Assembly: GCF_000411155.1 (NCBI RefSeq)
Contig: NZ_KE150266.1
Location: 372,001 to 436,000, forward strand
DNA: 64,000 nt
Direction: 5' to 3'
DNA from: Gleimia europaea ACS-120-V-Col10b
GTDB taxonomy: Bacteria > Actinomycetota > Actinomycetes > Actinomycetales > Actinomycetaceae
The position numbers were made by a program, and so were the translations under genes. The notes under the pieces were generated by a model. It was not told the DNA's origin. It saw only the letters and a list, made by a program, of their open reading frames with translations, and ran no database searches. This document shows, in pieces, positions 1 through 8,960 of this stretch (position 1 is its first letter; each line of letters begins with the position of its first letter).

Positions 1-832
1 TGGTCTCTCCGCGGCGGAACTTGCCGAGCAACTTAGCGATTTCAAAAACTTTTAAGGGCCGCGCGGTCAAAATGTTTGCCAGGCCATCATTTAGCTTCGC
101 ATCTGGATGCGGCAAGAATCCGCCCCCGTAATACTGCGCATTCCCAATTGCGCACAGCACGTAATCGCGCTGGATGACATCCAGATTGCCATCGCGTTCC
201 AACTTGGCTCGCATGCGCCAGGAACGGTCGGAAGAAAGCGCGTTAAAAACGCCGATCATGTAGCTCATCCCCAAAGTGTTTGGGAACTTTCGCTGGATCT
301 TATCCGCCGTTATCGCGACCTTAGAATCCAAACCTATCGAAATGACATTTACGCTGAAGCGAGAAAACTCCCTTACCTCAACGCCGCGATTATCCCGCAC
401 GCTTCCCTGAACGCGGAGCGCATCCATTTTCGTAGAAAACGCGCCGTCCTTTTTGAACGCATCCAAGATCACGGTGGGAGTGGGTGTTCGCCTGCCATAA
501 AGGGTGCGGGCAAGGTCGTTTCCCGAACCGAAGGGCAAGACCAGCATGGCCGCCTCCGTACCGATCAGCCCGTTGGCGGCCTCTGATACGGAACCATCAC
601 CACCCGCAATGACAATGAGGACATCACTACCGCTCTCCTTTGCTGCTGCGCGGGCAAGATCGGTAGCATCACCTGGCCCCGTAGTGGGGTTTATGCGAAT
701 GTGCGCATAAGGGAAAATCTCGGCGAGGTTGCTGGCTACAACACCAACATTGCGTCGAATTAGGCGGTTGCCGGCCTGTGGATTGTAAATGAATTCAATG
801 CGATTCCATGACCTGTTTTCTGCAACATGCAA
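1..832 (-). CDS. Diacylglycerol kinase-family lipid kinase (C-terminal end missing at window edge)
   Basis: Translated on the minus strand from a TTG at 832 that has a GGAAAGG ribosome site 8 bases upstream; no ATG start is available before the in-frame stop. The DAGK nucleotide-binding signature GGDGS lies near residues 77-81, followed by the LPFGSGND motif near 99-106. FIYNPQAG at the N-terminus and GGGFLPHPDAKLNDG near residue 240 are also typical. Members phosphorylate diacylglycerol or related lipids at the inner membrane face (family knowledge); the actual substrate is unknown. The frame is open for 277 codons and runs off the left edge. It follows the DUF3046 gene by about 32 bases and is probably co-transcribed with it. 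Confidence 0.85.
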   Translation of the reverse strand, partial: MHVAENRSWNRIEFIYNPQAGNRLIRRNVGVVASNLAEIFPYAHIRINPTTGPGDATDLARAAAKESGSDVLIVIAGGDGSVSEAANGLIGTEAAMLVLPFGSGNDLARTLYGRRTPTPTVILDAFKKDGAFSTKMDALRVQGSVRDNRGVEVREFSRFSVNVISIGLDSKVAITADKIQRKFPNTLGMSYMIGVFNALSSDRSWRMRAKLERDGNLDVIQRDYVLCAIGNAQYYGGGFLPHPDAKLNDGLANILTARPLKVFEIAKLLGKFRRGET

Positions 833-864
833 CTGTGGAACCTTTCCGGAAATACCCGAACTAG

Positions 865-1086
865 TTATCGCAGGACTTTCTCACGCCTGTGCACCCAGCG
901 GGCTTCCTCGCCCATGTCGGTTTCCCTAATCAGTTCATCCCAAATAACTTCGGGGTCCAAACCGCTCATCAGCGCCTGTTCGGCGGTGCCACCCAGTTTT
1001 GGGAGGAAGAGGTCGCCCACTATTGACCTGCCGTAGCACGATCCAAAAACAGCTTCGATACTCTTCCAGAACTCTGAGACGGTCAT
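865..1086 (-). CDS. DUF3046 family small protein
   Basis: A 73-residue protein with the DUF3046 pattern: MTVSEFW at the start, FGSCYGRSI, then LGGTAEQAL and a closing ARWVHR. Function is unknown; the family is restricted to actinobacteria and usually sits just upstream of recA. Here it begins 4 bases after the clgR stop, which suggests translational coupling, and is followed by a lipid kinase rather than recA. Coding identity is clear; function is not. Confidence 0.85.
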   Translation of the reverse strand: MTVSEFWKSIEAVFGSCYGRSIVGDLFLPKLGGTAEQALMSGLDPEVIWDELIRETDMGEEARWVHRREKVLR

Positions 1087-1090
1087 TTAA

Positions 1091-1423
1091 TCAACTCAAC
1101 AACGTGATCCGGTCACTCAAACTACCATCAACGAGCACGGCAGGAGTAGCCGTTGGAACATCCACAAACTCCAAGGTAGCGATACGGCTTGCAACTTCAC
1201 GTAGTACCAGTGCAAGTGGCACGCCAAGAGCCTCGCAAATCGCAATCAGGAGTTCTGAAGAAGCTTCCTTCTGGCCTCTCTCAACCTCTGACAGGTAGCC
1301 GAGTGAGACTTTTGCATCCGCGGAGACCTCTCGAAGGGTGCGTCCTTGGGTGCGGCGAATTTGGCGCAAAACGTCACCAATCTGCTCCCTCAGGAGCGGC
1401 TTGGTGGCACTTTTGTTCTGCAT
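1091..1423 (-). CDS. clgR: ClgR-like XRE-family transcriptional regulator
   Basis: A 110-residue DNA-binding protein. A helix-turn-helix spans about residues 10-70; [20 protein letters not shown] is the hallmark recognition-helix region of ClgR, which activates clpP/clpC protease genes and stress functions in actinobacteria (family knowledge). The ATG at 1423 was chosen because the HTH domain then begins at the usual distance. A longer frame up to 1540 exists, but its extra residues look non-coding. It lies downstream of pgsA (196-base gap) and is coupled to the DUF3046 gene. The cinA gene often found between pgsA and clgR is absent. Confidence 0.82.
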   Translation of the reverse strand: MQNKSATKPLLREQIGDVLRQIRRTQGRTLREVSADAKVSLGYLSEVERGQKEASSELLIAICEALGVPLALVLREVASRIATLEFVDVPTATPAVLVDGSLSDRITLLS

Positions 1424-1619
1424 ACCTGTACCGTACCTTGCTTCGTTACCCTCTTGCAGTATGGGAGCCCTCATTGTGGATGCGGTACTGCCCACACTAC
1501 CTCGATTCAACGCGCGCGGAATTACACTATTTGCCGTCATATCAAGGTAAACCAGCGGGCACGAAAATATATTCCAAGCTTAAAAGTGGCGAATACCTCT
1601 CCACAGTTTGAAACGCGTT

Positions 1620-2240
1620 CTACTTTTGCATCTTCATGGCTGCGATCACGTACTGCATCCCCGACCAGACGGTGAGGAACAGCGCAATAGCAAGCAAAAT
1701 CCAACGAATCACCGCAAGACCAGTCACGTCGAAGAGGGCATTACTGACTCCCAAAACGCCATCCCACGGGAAAACGAGGAAGACGATGAGGAGCATTTGT
1801 GACACGGTCTTAGCCTTGCCGCCGGAATTCGCCGCAACTACTACGCCCCGCTTCAACAACCTGGAGCGCATCCAGGTGATGCCGAGCTCGCGCACCGCGA
1901 CAATCACGGTGAACCACCAGGGCACAAGCCCCGCGACAGATAAAACCACGAATGCGCCTAGCGTTAATGCTTTGTCCGCAATCGGATCCCAAATCTTGCC
2001 CCAGTCCGTCACGAGACCGCGTTCGCGCGCAAGCTTGCCGTCAAACAAGTCAGTAAAAGCAGCGACGATAAAGACCACCAGGGCAGTCCACATGGCGCCA
2101 ACCGACCCGTTTAGAATCAGGATGATAAAAACGGGCACCAGAACAAGACGGATCATTGTCAAAACATTTGGCAGATTCCAAATGTTCTCGCCCTCGTGTA
2201 CACGCGAGACGTTGTCATCCATCTGCGCCCTGTTCATCAT
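1620..2240 (-). CDS. pgsA: CDP-diacylglycerol-glycerol-3-phosphate 3-phosphatidyltransferase
   Basis: An integral membrane enzyme of about 205 residues making phosphatidylglycerol phosphate from CDP-diacylglycerol and glycerol-3-phosphate. The CDP-alcohol phosphotransferase signature DGx2ARx8Gx3Dx3D is present: DGKLAR, then GKIWDPIAD, around residues 67-90. Several hydrophobic helices surround it. Tandem ATGs occur at 2240 and 2237; the AGGAG site fits the second better (5-base spacing). The gene starts about 5 bases after ftsK stops, so the two are almost certainly one transcript. Which phospholipid headgroup it uses is inferred from family and context. Confidence 0.88.
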   Translation of the reverse strand: MMNRAQMDDNVSRVHEGENIWNLPNVLTMIRLVLVPVFIILILNGSVGAMWTALVVFIVAAFTDLFDGKLARERGLVTDWGKIWDPIADKALTLGAFVVLSVAGLVPWWFTVIVAVRELGITWMRSRLLKRGVVVAANSGGKAKTVSQMLLIVFLVFPWDGVLGVSNALFDVTGLAVIRWILLAIALFLTVWSGMQYVIAAMKMQK

Positions 2241-2245
2241 GACTC

Positions 2246-4681
2246 CTACGCTCTACCTGTCAACTCCCAGGCGTCTTCTGATTCTTCTTCAATAGTATCT
2301 GCAGGAACGTCCTCGCCGCGGAGCATAGCCAACACTCGCGGCAACTCTTCTGGCGGGACCAGTACCTCGCGCGCCTTAGAACCCTCAGATGGGCCCACGA
2401 TTTCGCGTGATTCCAGCAAATCCATGAGGCGGCCGGCGCGGGCGAAGCCGATCCGCAACTTGCGTTGCAACATCGACGTGGAGCCAAGCTGGGTTGAGAT
2501 CACCAGTTCCGCAGCTTGCAGAAGGTCTTCGAGGTCGTCGCCAATGTCGTCAGCTATCTGGCGCTTCTTTGCCGGAACGATCACGTCCTCACGGTAGACC
2601 GGCTTCATCTGCGCCTTAACGTGCTCTACAACATCGCGGATCTCGGATTCGGTGACCCACGCGCCCTGCACGCGCTTTGGCTTACCCTCCCCTTGCGGAA
2701 GGTAGAGAGCATCACCCTTACCAATCAGCTTCTCCGCACCACCCTGGTCGAGAATGACGCGCGAATCCTGCATTGAGGATGTGGCAAAGGCCAGGCGTGA
2801 CGGAATATTCGACTTAATGAGGCCGGTAACAACATCCACAGACGGTCTCTGGGTGGCGAGGACGAGGTGGATGCCTGCGGCGCGCGCCAGCTGCGTGATT
2901 CGCTGGATGGAGGCCTCCACGTCGCGCGGGGCCACCATCATCAGGTCGGCGAGCTCGTCAACTACCACGAGCAGGTACGGGTAGGGAGCGAGCTTGCGTT
3001 CAGATCCTGCAGGAAGCTCCACTTGACCAGCTAGTATCGCCTTGTTGAAATCATCGACGTGTTTGAAACCGAACTGGGCGAGGTCGTCGTAGCGCTGATC
3101 CATCTCTTTCACAACCCATTCGAGAGCCTCGGCAGCCTTCTTTGGATTGGTAATGATAGGCGTGATGAGGTGCGGAATACCCTCATAAATCGTGAGTTCC
3201 ACGCGCTTGGGATCAACCAAAATCATGCGCACCTGCGCCGGCGTTGCACGCATCATGATCGACGTGATCATGGAGTTAATGAACGAAGATTTACCAGAAC
3301 CCGTGGCGCCAGCAACCAGCAGGTGCGGGGTCTTCGCAATGTTGGTTACCTCGTATCCACCCTCGACGTCTTTACCCACGCCAACAACTAGCGGATGGTC
3401 ATCGCTACGGGCCGCGCCAGAGCGCAAAACATCGCCGAGCGCAACAGTTTCCCGGTCCGTGTTGGGAATCTCCACGCCAATCGCTGACTTGCCGGGGATT
3501 GGCGACAATATACGCACTTCGGCGGAAGCAACCGCGTAACGAATGTTCTTCTCAAGTTGCGTGATACGCTCCACCTTCACGCCTGCACCCAACGTCACCT
3601 CGTACCTAGTTACCGTTGGGCCGCGCGAAAAACCGGTGACCTTCGCATCCACACCGAACTCGTCTAACGTGCCTTGCAACGCGTCCACAACCCAGTCATT
3701 TGCAGCCGAACGCTTCTTGTGCGGCGGCCCCTTAATCAGCAGGTCTTCCGGGGGAAGGTTGTAAACCGCCCCATCTTCCAATTCCATCGCCGTTGTGGTG
3801 GGAAGATCAGTGGCGCCAGCCGGCATAACCGCAGTCTCCTCCGCCGGCTCATACACTTCGGGTTCAATCAGTTGCGTCTCGTAAGCCGGCAGAGAATTCT
3901 CGTAGGCGTCATACTGTTGTGACTGTTCCCCGGAGTATTCCTCTAGGTCAGGTTGGTGCACGTTGGGGGTAGCAAACGCCTCATCGCCGTCATAAGAGTC
4001 AATGCGCCCGCTTTTTTTACCGCCCTCGCCGCGGCGGGAAATACGTTCTCGCAGCGCCCTAACACGCTGGGGAACTTCCTTTACCGGCGTTTGCGAATAA
4101 ACCAGAATTGAATAGGCAAGTAATAGCACAAGCATGATTGCGGCGCCCCAGGTAGAAAGCAACGTCGCCAGCGGATATCCCATGAACCAGCCGAGCACGC
4201 CGCCTGCCTCTTCAATCAAATTGAAATCCTGAATTCGCGGATTTCCGCTACTTACATGCACGAGGCCGGTGAGGGCAATCGAAATCCCTAAACTTCCAGC
4301 AAACCGGTGCGGCAAGCGGTTGTGCTTGCGCGCGCGGAAGAGTTCAACGGCCCACCACACGAGGGCGATCGGCACCACCACCGAGAAAATACCCACGGCT
4401 CCGGCGGCTACGTGGTGGAGGAAAGCACCCGCGCTACCAGAAATGTGGAACCACTCGCGAAGCGCAAAAACTGCGGCCAAAGCGAGTAGTACAAACGCCA
4501 GACCGTCACGGCGCAGCTGCACATCGATCGCCAAAAATCCGCGCCAAGCGTTCGCAATACCTCGCCCCATCGAAACGAACATTTCCATCAGCGGCGAACG
4601 GTTCGAAGCTACCAACTTCGAAGACTTACTAGTTTTACGCGTGGAACCCTCCCCACGGTTTGATGCTGGAGTCTTAGGCAT
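2246..4681 (-). CDS. ftsK: DNA translocase FtsK/SpoIIIE
   Basis: An 811-residue septal DNA pump that moves chromosomes during division. Hydrophobic membrane segments occupy about residues 60-195, followed by an acidic Glu/Tyr-rich linker (about 225-300). The RecA-like motor carries Walker A GATGSGKS near 458-465 and a Walker B VVVDELADLMM. The C-terminal gamma winged helix (about 715-775) should recognise KOPS-like sequences (family knowledge). It is shorter than enterobacterial FtsK, as usual for actinobacteria. It lies between pgsA and the PfkB-like gene. Confidence 0.95.
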   Translation of the reverse strand: MPKTPASNRGEGSTRKTSKSSKLVASNRSPLMEMFVSMGRGIANAWRGFLAIDVQLRRDGLAFVLLALAAVFALREWFHISGSAGAFLHHVAAGAVGIFSVVVPIALVWWAVELFRARKHNRLPHRFAGSLGISIALTGLVHVSSGNPRIQDFNLIEEAGGVLGWFMGYPLATLLSTWGAAIMLVLLLAYSILVYSQTPVKEVPQRVRALRERISRRGEGGKKSGRIDSYDGDEAFATPNVHQPDLEEYSGEQSQQYDAYENSLPAYETQLIEPEVYEPAEETAVMPAGATDLPTTTAMELEDGAVYNLPPEDLLIKGPPHKKRSAANDWVVDALQGTLDEFGVDAKVTGFSRGPTVTRYEVTLGAGVKVERITQLEKNIRYAVASAEVRILSPIPGKSAIGVEIPNTDRETVALGDVLRSGAARSDDHPLVVGVGKDVEGGYEVTNIAKTPHLLVAGATGSGKSSFINSMITSIMMRATPAQVRMILVDPKRVELTIYEGIPHLITPIITNPKKAAEALEWVVKEMDQRYDDLAQFGFKHVDDFNKAILAGQVELPAGSERKLAPYPYLLVVVDELADLMMVAPRDVEASIQRITQLARAAGIHLVLATQRPSVDVVTGLIKSNIPSRLAFATSSMQDSRVILDQGGAEKLIGKGDALYLPQGEGKPKRVQGAWVTESEIRDVVEHVKAQMKPVYREDVIVPAKKRQIADDIGDDLEDLLQAAELVISTQLGSTSMLQRKLRIGFARAGRLMDLLESREIVGPSEGSKAREVLVPPEELPRVLAMLRGEDVPADTIEEESEDAWELTGRA

Positions 4682-4714
4682 AGTGATTCCACGCTATCGC
4701 AACGAAGGTTTTTG

Positions 4715-5650
4715 CTATAACGACTCGCCGCCATCTTCCCCAGCAAACGTCATGACATCCGCAATCTCACGCATTGTGGGCACGGGGAAGGCATACGCGT
4801 GGGAAACCATCACCGCACCCGCCGCGTTTGCCATTAACAACGCTGCGTGCATGTCTTGGCCCCGAGCCAACGCGCCGCACATCACCGCGATATGGACGTT
4901 ACCCACACCCGACGTGTCTACCGACCGCGTAGCATATGCCGGCACCTGTTTCAGCTCGCCGGCCACGCCGTCGCGATACTGGCAACCGAGGGACCCCATG
5001 CGCGTAACCTGCACGCATTCGGGCTTCAAGTACTCCTCTAGGGTGCGTGCCGGGTCAAGTTCCTTCAACAGACGCGGCAACAGACCCGCCTCGCGCAAGT
5101 TCATAGTCAAAACGTCAGCGCGCTGAAGCAGCGGCTCCCACAACTTCGGATCAATGCTATCGAGCATTGGTGAGGGAGCAAGCACCACCTTCACCTTCAG
5201 ATCAATGCCGCTCACCCAGTTTGCGAAACGTTGTCCGGCCGCACCACCGCTGATTACCGACCCGTGAACAAGCAGGACGTCCCCATCCTCGAACTCGATT
5301 GTTTCAATCTGGTCAAGGAGCAGGTCAGATTCGACTCCCGCAGAGACAATCACGGTGTTGTCGCCTTCATCTTCGACCAGCTGGATTGACACGCCAATGT
5401 CACCAATCACTTCACCGGTCAGAATCTGAACCCCATTTTCTTCCAGATCCTTACGAATCATGTAAGAGTTCGGGCCGGTGCCTAGCATTGACAACATGCC
5501 GGTGGTTACGCCCATGTTGGCCACCGCCACCATGCCAAGGTATCCCCCACCCGGGCTTGAGAGAACCGAACGCGCCGGAATCATAGAGCCACGCTCAGGG
5601 AGCTTCTCAATAGCGATCGGCAGGTTCAATACCACCGGCTCGGTTGACAA
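4715..5650 (-). CDS. PfkB-like sugar-kinase family protein with altered catalytic motif
   Basis: Overall fold features match PfkB/ribokinase proteins: an N-terminal LPERG followed by the glycine stretch SSPGGGYLG, and a C-terminal anion-hole region. However, the usual DTTGAGD motif reads DTSGVGNVH, so the Asp that normally serves as catalytic base is Asn (codon at 4898-4900). The protein may be inactive or have another role. The start is uncertain: a TTG at 5650 follows an RBS-like GGAGGGG just after the rnj stop, but with long spacing; a TTG at 5662 or an upstream in-frame start at 5764 (overlapping rnj) are alternatives. It sits between rnj and ftsK, an unusual place for this family. Confidence 0.7.
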   Translation of the reverse strand: MSTEPVVLNLPIAIEKLPERGSMIPARSVLSSPGGGYLGMVAVANMGVTTGMLSMLGTGPNSYMIRKDLEENGVQILTGEVIGDIGVSIQLVEDEGDNTVIVSAGVESDLLLDQIETIEFEDGDVLLVHGSVISGGAAGQRFANWVSGIDLKVKVVLAPSPMLDSIDPKLWEPLLQRADVLTMNLREAGLLPRLLKELDPARTLEEYLKPECVQVTRMGSLGCQYRDGVAGELKQVPAYATRSVDTSGVGNVHIAVMCGALARGQDMHAALLMANAAGAVMVSHAYAFPVPTMREIADVMTFAGEDGGESL

Positions 5651-5670
5651 AAAGCGCGCCAAGTCCCCTC

Positions 5671-7362
5671 CTACTGCTCTACTACCACGGGGACAATCAT
5701 CGGACGTCTCCGCAGTTTGCGTCCCACCCAGCGGCCAATCACGCGGCGCATCGCCTGCTGGCACGAGTAGGTGTCAGCCTCAGGATCTTCAAGAGCCGTC
5801 GCTAGCGCGTCTCTCACGTCCTGTTCGATCTCTGCAAACACGGAGTCTTCTTCAGCCATACCCACCGATTTGATGGTGGGGCCGGACAAAATCATTTCGT
5901 GTTCCAGATCCACAACCGCGTAAATTGAGATGAACCCTTCGGATCCCAGAACGCGGCGGTCTTGTAACTCGGATTCGTCCAATTCGCCCACACTTCGCCC
6001 ATCCACATAGATGTAAGAGCAAGGGATTGCCCCAACCACGCTGGATTCCCCGTCCTTCAGGTCAACCACCACGCCGTCCTCAGCGAGCATCACGTTGCTT
6101 GCCGGCACCCCGGTTTTTACCGCGAGGGCACCGTTAGCAACCAGGTGGCGAACCTCGCCATGGATTGGCATAACGTTCCTCGGCTGAATGATGTTGTAGC
6201 AGTATAGAAGCTCACCCGCCGCGGCGTGGCCCGACACGTGAACCTTCGCATTTGCCTGGTGCACAACTTTCGCACCTAGCCTGGTGAGCCCATTGATCAC
6301 GCGGTAAACCGAGTTTTCATTCCCCGGAATAAGGGAGGAGGCGAACACCACGGTGTCGCCCGGGCCAACCTCAACAAAGCGGTGCGTTCCCCGCGCAATA
6401 CGACCCAGGGCCGCCATCGGTTCACCCTGCGAACCGGTAGCCATGTATACCCGCTGCTCGGGTCCCAACTGCGCGATCTGTTTGCTGGTCACAATCACGT
6501 CATCTGGAATGTCAAGGAACCCCAGTTCCGACGCAATCCGCATGTTGCGTTCCATGCTTCGTCCGATCAAAGCTACCTTGCGGCCCGTCATCACAGCGGC
6601 GTCAAAAACCTGTTGCACGCGGTGCACGTGCGACGCAAACGAGGCCACCACAATCTGTCCCGTAGCACGCAGGAACACGTCCTCAAGAACCGGACCAATC
6701 TCACGCTCCGGAGTAACAAAACCAGGAACCTCAGCGTTAGTTGAATCTACTAAGAACAAGTCCACGCCCTCCTCGCCAAATCGGGCGAATGCTCGCAGAT
6801 CCGTCAAGCGGCCATCGAGTGGAAGCTGATCCATCTTAAAATCGCCGGTAATCAGTGCAGTGCCCGCAACCGTGCGAATAAACACCGCAAGAGCATCTGG
6901 AATGGAATGCGTGACAGACACAAACTCAAGGTCAAAACCGCCCAGCTCCACCCGATCGCCCGCAGCAACCACGTTCAGATCAAAACCCTCAATCCGATGC
7001 TCATCCAGCTTAGGACGTACAAAAGCGAGAGTCAGTTCCGAACCGTAAATGGGAATATCGCCCCGCAACTTCAGCAGGTACGGAACCGCCCCAATGTGGT
7101 CCTCATGTCCGTGAGTTAGCACCATGCCAACTACGTCATCCAGGCGCTCCTCAATGTAGCTAAAATCGGGTAGAATCAGATCCACGCCCGGCTGAATCTC
7201 TTCGGGGAAAAGTACCCCGCAGTCAACGATCAAAAGCTGCCCATTCAGCTCAAAAACCGTCATATTACGGCCGATGTCCTTTAACCCTCCCAAAGGAACA
7301 ACGCGTAAAGTATCAGGTTCTAGGTTCGCTGGCTTCGGAAGAGAATCGTATAAAGACATCAT
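5671..7362 (-). CDS. rnj: Ribonuclease J
   Basis: A 563-residue metallo-beta-lactamase/beta-CASP RNase acting as endonuclease and 5'-3' exonuclease in mRNA decay and rRNA maturation. The zinc motif THGHEDHIG is near residues 83-91. LITGDFK and the beta-CASP motifs follow, including PIHGEVRHL near residue 395. Length matches the family. It starts 40 bases after dapA, consistent with the conserved actinobacterial dapA-rnj pair. Confidence 0.95.
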   Translation of the reverse strand: MMSLYDSLPKPANLEPDTLRVVPLGGLKDIGRNMTVFELNGQLLIVDCGVLFPEEIQPGVDLILPDFSYIEERLDDVVGMVLTHGHEDHIGAVPYLLKLRGDIPIYGSELTLAFVRPKLDEHRIEGFDLNVVAAGDRVELGGFDLEFVSVTHSIPDALAVFIRTVAGTALITGDFKMDQLPLDGRLTDLRAFARFGEEGVDLFLVDSTNAEVPGFVTPEREIGPVLEDVFLRATGQIVVASFASHVHRVQQVFDAAVMTGRKVALIGRSMERNMRIASELGFLDIPDDVIVTSKQIAQLGPEQRVYMATGSQGEPMAALGRIARGTHRFVEVGPGDTVVFASSLIPGNENSVYRVINGLTRLGAKVVHQANAKVHVSGHAAAGELLYCYNIIQPRNVMPIHGEVRHLVANGALAVKTGVPASNVMLAEDGVVVDLKDGESSVVGAIPCSYIYVDGRSVGELDESELQDRRVLGSEGFISIYAVVDLEHEMILSGPTIKSVGMAEEDSVFAEIEQDVRDALATALEDPEADTYSCQQAMRRVIGRWVGRKLRRRPMIVPVVVEQ

Positions 7363-7402
7363 GCTTCAATTGTGCCACGACTTAGCCGCAGCGGCTAACC
7401 AC

Positions 7403-8296
7403 TCACAAAAGCTCGAGGTTCTCCATAGCGCGACGCATGCGGTCTAGTTCCTCGTCCAGGGCCGGAACGAGCGGCAAACGCAAGCGATCACTTTCAATGA
7501 TCCCCATCATGTGCACCGCAGCCTTCGCCATGACCGCGCCCTGACCTCCACCCATGATCGCGTCAATCAGCGGCGTGAGTGTGCGCTGAATGTTTCGAGC
7601 AGTGACGATATCGCCCTCGTTAATCGCATCGATCTGCTTCCTAAAGAACGCGCCAGCAACGTGGCCAACCACAGAAATGATGCCCGAAGCACCCTGCGCC
7701 ATCAGCATGCAGTTCAAACCGTCATCGCCCGAATAGTACGATATACCCGTGCGGTTCATTCGCTTGATAGCCTGCTCCGGCTTGCCGGTGGCGTCCTTCA
7801 CTGCAACGATGCGTTCATTTTGCGCAAAGTAGTCAAGCGTCTCATCTGAAAAAGCAAGGCCGGTGCGCCCCGGAATGTCGTATAGGACCACGGGAAGAGT
7901 GGTTTCGCTCAGGATCGCATCAACGTGAGCGCGCAAACCCCGCTGGGACGGGCGATTGTAGTACGGGGAGACCACTAACAGGCCATCCGCACCGTGCTCC
8001 TGCGCATTCACAGCCATGCGCACCGCGTGAGCCGTGTCATTAGAGCCGGCACCGGCAAGCACAAACGCGCGCTCGCCCACGGCTTCAACAACCGCGTCAG
8101 TCAAATCGTTCTTTTCCGGCTGGTACGTGGTTGGAGCCTCGCCGGTAGTGCCGGAAATGAGAATACAGTCCACGCCTGTATCAACCAGGTGCTTGGCGAG
8201 GCGCTGCGCGGAATCAGTATCTAAAGAGCCATCCTCGTGGAACGGCGTAACCATCGCTACGGACTGCTGACCAATCGGGTGCTTAACTTCACTCAT
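7403..8296 (-). CDS. dapA: 4-hydroxy-tetrahydrodipicolinate synthase
   Basis: A 297-residue cytosolic enzyme condensing pyruvate with aspartate semialdehyde, the first committed step towards diaminopimelate and lysine. GTTGEAPTT is the carboxylate-binding loop (about residues 44-52), YDIPGRTG carries the conserved Tyr, and the Schiff-base Lys is in VAVKDATGK (about residue 165). It lies upstream of rnj and downstream of an acetyltransferase gene. A perfect 16-bp palindrome lies 57 bases before its start. Confidence 0.95.
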   Translation of the reverse strand: MSEVKHPIGQQSVAMVTPFHEDGSLDTDSAQRLAKHLVDTGVDCILISGTTGEAPTTYQPEKNDLTDAVVEAVGERAFVLAGAGSNDTAHAVRMAVNAQEHGADGLLVVSPYYNRPSQRGLRAHVDAILSETTLPVVLYDIPGRTGLAFSDETLDYFAQNERIVAVKDATGKPEQAIKRMNRTGISYYSGDDGLNCMLMAQGASGIISVVGHVAGAFFRKQIDAINEGDIVTARNIQRTLTPLIDAIMGGGQGAVMAKAAVHMMGIIESDRLRLPLVPALDEELDRMRRAMENLELL

Positions 8297-8352
8297 GATG
8301 CCATGCTAGCCATCACAGTTTCGAAATCCAGTAAGTGTCCGCTAATTGAACT

Positions 8353-8368
8353 AACGATTACAATCGTT
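8353..8368. promoter_or_regulatory. Perfect 16-bp palindrome upstream of dapA, possible operator
   Basis: AACGATTACAATCGTT is fully self-complementary with 7-base arms around a 2-base centre. It lies 2 bases past the acetyltransferase stop and about 57 bases ahead of dapA. The centre is too short for a stable RNA hairpin and no T-run follows, so a protein-binding site is more likely than a terminator. The regulator is unknown. Confidence 0.4.
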
Positions 8369-8370
8369 GG

Positions 8371-8946
8371 TTAAAACTTTGCCCACCACAGGTGTTCAAC
8401 CACGTGGTGGGGGCCCACCTTTAGCTTGCGCATAATGCCAGCCGGTCCAAAGCCGGCCTCCTGGAAGAAACGAATCTTCTGGCCGTCTCCCGCCACAATC
8501 CACACGCGAATGTTCTTCGCGCCTTCTTCTTGCGCCAAATCGGAAACCGCCGCGAGGAGCCTCGACCTGTGGCCCTGGCCCTCATACTTAGGATCGACCT
8601 CCAGAGCGATGATCTCCGTGCCCCCCTCATCTAAACCGTCCACGCCCGGCACGGGCTGCGCGGGCACAGCCCCCGCAAAACCGGCTACGAGGTGGGAATC
8701 CAGGGCCGTCAAGATCCGAAAACCAGGCGTGGGAGGGGCCGCGATAGACTCGCGCCATGAGGCCGCCATTGCAACTTGATCCAATGCGGCACCAACTTGC
8801 GGATCGAGAGGCCCGCCTATGCCTTCGGCTAACGAAGTCAACATTCCTGTAGCTTGGATCCGCGCGATCGCAGGGGCATCATCGGGCGTACTTGGCCGCA
8901 CCGACCTATCCGCGTTCAACGCACTCTTGTGCTGGAAGCTATCCAA
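8371..8946 (-). CDS. GNAT family N-acetyltransferase
   Basis: A 191-residue protein with the GNAT fold. The acetyl-CoA loop appears as YEGQGHRSRLLAA (a variant of Q/RxxGxG/A, about residues 133-145), after the strand IIALEVDPK; RFFQEAGFGPAG near the C-terminus is the typical last motif. The substrate cannot be told from sequence. It is placed between dapB (13-base gap) and dapA in one probable operon, so a link to cell-wall or amino-acid metabolism is possible but unproven. Confidence 0.85.
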   Translation of the reverse strand: MDSFQHKSALNADRSVRPSTPDDAPAIARIQATGMLTSLAEGIGGPLDPQVGAALDQVAMAASWRESIAAPPTPGFRILTALDSHLVAGFAGAVPAQPVPGVDGLDEGGTEIIALEVDPKYEGQGHRSRLLAAVSDLAQEEGAKNIRVWIVAGDGQKIRFFQEAGFGPAGIMRKLKVGPHHVVEHLWWAKF

Positions 8947-8960
8947 ATTTCGTACCCAAA

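Noticed and set aside
4590-4612. LexA-like GAAC..GTTCGA sequence in ftsK
   Set aside because: The half-sites are too close together and inside coding sequence, so it does not fit the actinobacterial SOS box.
4269-5126. 285-codon plus-strand frame across the ftsK/PfkB junction
   Set aside because: Antisense to two recognised genes, with low-complexity Ala/Arg/Ser composition.
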